DNA of 64,000 bases, taken from Takakia lepidozioides. Lineage: Eukaryota; Streptophyta; Takakiopsida; Takakiales; Takakiaceae. Under the pieces are notes generated by a model that saw only the letters and a program-made list of their open reading frames with translations, made no database searches and had not been told where the DNA came from. Both the position numbers and the translations under genes were made by a program. Where the stretch lies: positions 37,450,001-37,514,000 of the forward strand of contig CM060733.1 of assembly GCA_030704615.1 (NCBI GenBank). Direction: 5' to 3'. This document shows positions 59,080 through 64,000 of the stretch, piece after piece (position 1 is the stretch's first letter; every line of letters begins with the position of its first letter).

Positions 59080-62000
59080 CTAGTACACATCCACATCAAC
59101 CAACTCCTCATCACTGGACTCTGAATCTCCATTGCAACTGTCCTCCGTGGGACATGGATGTGCTTCCTCAGATCGCATGTCTCTGTAAAGTGAAGCAACC
59201 TCTTTAGGTGTCACTTGGATGGTCTGGCCCACCCTGTCACCAGCAACATTGGTCTCTTCAATGTGATTGGGGGCTAAGAGGCCTAATACACTTGCAATAT
59301 CATTGTTGCAAATGCTCACATCACAAACAGCCCTGCGTGACCTGGGGTTTTTTTCCAGCACCATGTTCCATCTCAGTTCATTCACACACTCAGAGAAAAA
59401 AACTTGCTCGACCTGTGATGGGAGCACAAAAGGCTGTTCAAGTGGAGGCAACAAGTGGGAGAAATTCACCGATGTGAAGCCAGAGTCATCCTGCTTCATT
59501 GACACAGGCTGAGAGCCCACACGTCGTGCACGTACCCATGAACACAATAGCACCGTGGTGTGTGTGGAGCCATAATCCAATTCTAAAATCTCCTTTATGA
59601 CACCCACATACCGTACGCTCTCCACCACCTGCTCACCTGAAATGCAAGTACAGTCATGCTGGAAAACAGTAGAGACCCCCGAGTCATATGTCACAAAGGG
59701 GCTGTTGAGTCCATCTGAAGTAACCCTGAAGTGGTTTCCATAAGCCGACATGCTCTTGTATGATGTTGCAATTAATGATGGGGGTTTGGACATGTCCAAC
59801 AATTCCTTGCAGGCTGAATCAGTAGCATGGTTGGCAACACTTGACACATGCTGGCGGACTGCCGTTACCAGCCATTCTGCAAAGTGAGGGGGAGCACGGA
59901 TCCTGTTCTGGTTAGCAGCATTTTCAGTCTCCAACCTGGATTTCTCCACCTCATAGGACCTGCCAACACACGCACAACCACATCAATTTATCAAGTGCAA
60001 CCCCTGCAGCCGATGGAAGAACTACTGCACACACACCTATACAAAACATACCCATGCATAGCAGGTACCAGAAGCTGTGACATGCACTCACGTTTGCCAC
60101 TTACCCCAACATAATGCTCAAACTAGGATGGTTGTGAATGACGTAGTCGTGGACAAGCTGCAACAATTCGAGGGTCAACCTCCGTGGTCAACCAACTCCT
60201 TCCAACACCCAGCCCGACACTGATTCCTCGTCTCCTGTATCCCACACTCTCCGCCTAGTAGCATCAACAGAAGACAAGTACTCTGTACAAAATCCCAATG
60301 CCTCGTCAAACACGTAGCCCTCCGCCATACTGCCCTCAGGCTTTGCCAAGTTTCGCACATACCCTTTAAATTCCTTCATTGCTCTCTCCACCGGGTACAT
60401 CCACCGAGAAGCTACAGGTCCACACAAATCCAGCTCATCCACCAAGTGGATAAGTAAATGTGTCATAACATCAAAAAAGGAGGGTGGGAACTCTTTCTCC
60501 AGAAGACAAAGAGTCACTACCACCTCCTTCTTCAATTCCTCATGCTCGGTGGGATCAATGAATTTTGCACAAAGCTTGCAAAAGACATGAGACACTCTTA
60601 GTATGGCATTGCGAACCCCAGGCGCCATCAACCCACGTAGAGCAAGTGGGAGGATCTGTTGCATGAGCACATGATAATCATGTGACTTCAATTGGCTCAA
60701 CTTTTGTTTGACCACATGCTTTTTGAAAGCAAAGGCATGGCCAGTGGGTACTTTCAGATTCGTGATAATCTCCAGGAACACCCGTTGCTCTGTTTTTGTG
60801 AGCACATATGGCGCATCAGGCATTACCAATGTATCCACTCTGGTGGGATGGCGTCGTAACCAAAGAGGCTTTTGAATGCCCTGCAATTCCAGATTGTGGC
60901 GAACTTTCATCGTGTCTTTTTCGCCGAAAAGAGTCTTGATTATGTTCTCCGTCACGTTCTTCTTGCAATGCATGGTATCAAAAGTGTGGCGGATGATAAG
61001 ATGCTGCACCATGTGGTCTAACAAATTAGGTACATTGCAATGTAGTCATGAATGATGTTAACAGCACAGGTTCAGTAAACAAACAATCATGCACAATGAA
61101 AACCAATGCACTGTTATGTTCCCAAAACACAGGTGTGGTAATCGCACCTCCCAGTAAGGCAAGTCAAACAGAATGGACAATCGTTTTACGCCATGGAGCC
61201 TGGGGGATCGTTCTGTGCGCCTACAGTCCCACCATCATCAATCCATTGTTTGTAATGTTGTGCACGCTCCTTGATTTCGGTGGCTGTCACTGTATGTGGA
61301 ACAGGTCTCATGTCTCACGCCCCATTAAAAATTCTGGATCTTCTATAGGCATGATTGTGGGGAAGATAGCGTCGATGCCCTTGGAATATCAATTTCTTGC
61401 AAGCTGGGGAATATCTGGAATCGACTTGAGGTCCACATGCTGGACAAGTAGAGTACCCTTGGTGAACCTGACCTGATAACAAGCCATAGGCAGGGAAGTC
61501 ATGTATGGACCACATGAGGACTGCACACATGGTAAAAGCCCGCTCTCCTTCAATGGCTGCCACATCCACGGCTGCAACTCCCACCCACAATGCCGCTAGC
61601 TCCTCCACTAGTGATTGTAGGTAAACATCCACATTTTCACTTGTCACAGATTCCTTTCCAGGAATGAGGAGTGTTAACATGACAAAAAAATTCTTCGTTA
61701 CCAACCATGGAGGTAGATTATAATTGAGCACCATGAAGGGCCAAGTGGACCAAGAAGCGGATTTTGTGCCATAAGGATTGACCCCATCCAGTGCCAATCC
61801 AAGACGCAGATTTCTTGGATCAAAAGCAAAATCCGGCCACGTGTTGTCAATATGGCACCAAGCCTTACTGTCTGCAGCATGCCAGACCATGCCATCTGCA
61901 CTTCTATGATTGTTGTGCCACTTCATGAGCTCTGCGAGCATCTTAGCTCGGAACATCCGTTTCAATCTAGGTATGAGAGGAAAGTATCGCAGCACCTTCT

Positions 62001-62637
62001 TGGGCACCTTCCCACGGCCGTCCATGTATCGAGGACTCTGGCACTTGGGGCAATTTGCAGCCTTCTCGAGGTCTCCACGAAACAATACACATCCACGCTC
62101 ACAGGCAAGGATCTGTTTGTATCCTAGACCCATCATGGCGATCATATTTTTGGACTCATACTGCGATTTGGGCAAGGTGTTCTGTTTGGGCAAAATCTCC
62201 AGCCTCAACAATGAAAATAACTCATCCACAAATGCATTGGTACATCTGTGAGTAGCGCAAGAATTGAGCAACATCAATATGGCGGTCAATCGGCTGTGAA
62301 CGCTCCCATTGTATAAGGGGATTTGGGACTCTCGCATGAGTTTTTCATGGTGAAGATCATTTGGCGCGCCTGCTTCTTCTCCGCCCATATTTTCCCCATC
62401 AGGCATTTCAGAGGGATTTGCGCCATTCTCAACAGCCTCATCATTGTCCAAGTGAAGGGCATTTGGGGCAGGTGTGGGATTCTCCCGGAGGGTATCTGAT
62501 ATTTCAAATGCATCTTTCACAGCACGGGCAATCTGGCCCCGTAGCCCATTGCCGTCTTGTCCCTCCAAATTGACGTCGTTTACAACACTCTCTACACTAC
62601 ATGCAGCCTCCACTTCAGAGTCGGATGTAATGTAGCC
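59080..62637 (-). pseudogene. CACTA tnp2-type transposase, decayed
   Basis: Minus-strand exons: 62637-61148 (acceptor before GYITSDSE; donor after LPYWE), about 61018-60110, and about 59970-59080. Exon 1 has CPKCQSPRY near 62045, HAADSKAWCHIDNTWPDFA near 61860, DPRNLRLGLALDG and YNLPPWL near 61715. Exon 2 has FDTMHCKKNV near 60975 and the DUF4218-like VDELDLCGPVASRWMYPVER near 60400. The last exon is DUF4216-like and ends in an acidic tail. Damage: TGA at 61315-61317, a frame change near 61190, and TGA near 60188-60190. Both TGAs fit decay of CGA codons. The enzyme would bind the CACTA ends and excise the element. Confidence 0.75.
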
Positions 62638-64000
62638 CTGTGAACGCAAATGAAATCAGAAATTGGGATACGTGGAACGGGTTCTTTTCAAAACTCCCAG
62701 ACAGCGAAATTTCATTTAAACATTGTCATGTAAGCAAACACTTTGTAGAATTGCACTAGTTCAATACAGGTGAATGTTGCAAGTCTCCCCCGCACTTGCG
62801 AATCAGGAGACGAAATTGGTCGGCCACAGACTTCATTTCGAAGCAGCTTGTGGAGCTCAGACACAAGACAAATGAAAACTACTCTTATATAATACGGCAA
62901 AGTAGGAACACAGTTTTCATCGAAAAACTGAACAAACATACCCTTTGTGATAGAGGGAGACATCCCCACATACAGACAGCTATCTGCACATACCGACAAA
63001 GTGAAAGCTCTCAACAAATATGCCCAAGTGGGCAGTGCGTTGAAGGCATGACACATGGCAGCAAACTGCCAAAAGCCCAAAATGCGTGGAGCCTTCATAC
63101 ATGGCAGTCAACAGCGACCATGTAGTCATGACCCTGACTACATGACTCCAGTACAACCAATGGAAGAACACCACATAGTTCAAATGTCCATGATCCGCGG
63201 TCATGAAGTCATGGACATGACTACTCTGACGCACTACCAACTACATGACTCCATCACTACGACTCCATGACTCCAATACATCCAACGGAAGAACGACACG
63301 TAGTTCGGACTCCAGTCACTCCCATGACTGTCCAAAATGCGGACATACGCGGGCGTGCTGTGAGCATGTCAGAGTGCATGCAAGGCGTACCGGGATTGTA
63401 CACTGTCGAAGGTTTGGGTCCCTCCCATACTTTGTTAGGTGCTTTTTGGCCATCTGTAGAAACTGCGGGATCCCTCCATGGCATATTCTGCAGTTGCACT
63501 CTTGTGCAATGGCATGCGCCTCCTCTAGTCACCACAGTTTCTCATCTTTCCTGCGCACACGGAGTCATTGAGCTGTCAGCCGAAACCCCGCTCTCGTTAT
63601 ATACATCGTACTTACACAATGGGTGTGCAAGGGTCTTTGTAGCTGATGTCAGACTGCCATGGTCAGGCCCTCCCCGTGCGGTCCCCTGACTGCGTATGAG
63701 AAGCTAAGGGAGACCTGCATTGCTCGCAACAAAGAGGTTGAGGCGGAGTTGTTTGGTTCGCACCCACTGTGAGTATACTGAGAGGCCGCTCACCCTAGTG
63801 TTGTGGCCGCTATCTCGCAGGAGAGCATTCCACCTCAACCGAAGTGCTCAACTGACCGGAATACTTTAGTTTGGGGTTGTCAGACATCGCATTGCAGGGG
63901 TTTCTCATTAGGGTTTTTTTTTTTAAAATGTGAGAGGTTTACGGTTTAGCCTGAAATTGCCCGCATTCTTGTCTTTTGGGTTTACGAGTTTTTCTAGATT
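62638..64000. other. 5' side of the CACTA element and right edge of window
   Basis: The transposase must begin in an exon further right than 62637, which I could not place. 63110-63330 carries repeated CATGACTCC, TAGTTC and GGAAGAAC motifs. From 63340 to the edge nothing is recognisable apart from a T run near 63915. Confidence 0.4.

Larger units (their letters stand above)
57402..63340 (-). mobile_element. CACTA (En/Spm) DNA transposon, right terminus not found
   Basis: The left end starts CACTACAACAGATTGCGGC at 57402, a typical CACTA terminus. ATGACT/AGTCAT motifs recur in the subterminal region 57420-57740, and CATGACTCC-type motifs recur at 63110-63330. The minus-strand transposase lies between them. 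I could not find the matching inverted terminus, so the end given is only the limit of the subterminal motifs. Confidence 0.6.

Overview
The window is nuclear DNA of a plant. It has spliced genes with GT-AG introns, a TERMINAL EAR1-like Mei2 RNA-binding gene, a PLS-class pentatricopeptide gene with a DYW tail, and several plant-type transposons (CACTA, MULE, L1-like LINE, Ty3, tRNA-derived SINEs). The repetitive P-L-S triplets of the PPR gene suggest a seed-free land plant (fern, lycophyte or bryophyte), but I cannot fix the species.

Layout. 1-4.0 kb: a decayed multi-exon minus-strand gene with a DGNHR motif like the ParB/sulfiredoxin fold, with 24-bp palindromes in one intron and in a dense array upstream. 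4.6-7.8 kb: a broken MULE transposase. 8-15 kb: AT-rich DNA with tRNA-derived SINEs. 15-22 kb: a GC-rich leader and the five-exon TEL gene. 25.4-27.7 kb: a degenerate tandem array carrying a G-box in most units. 29.6-34.1 kb: a four-exon minus-strand gene of a plant-specific family of unknown function. 35-36 kb: a decayed LINE. 36.5-38.8 kb: a PPR gene with a broken DYW tail. 40.9-44.0 kb: a single-exon DEAH spliceosomal helicase (PRP2/DHX16 type). 44.2-46 kb: a 5'-truncated LINE.

46.9-56.95 kb is a minus-strand Ty3/Gypsy-like element carrying gag, a protease, a full cytosine-5 DNA methyltransferase and an integrase. No reverse transcriptase or RNase H is found between methyltransferase and integrase. 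This is the most interesting part of the window. 57.4 kb to beyond 63.3 kb is a CACTA element with a decayed minus-strand tnp2-type transposase.

The intact host genes (TEL, the EEINAFY-type gene, the DEAH helicase) lie between decayed transposons. Most transposon genes carry in-frame stops or frameshifts; the exception is the methyltransferase, whose 630-codon frame is open. Exon boundaries were read by eye from splice signals, reading phase and family resemblance.
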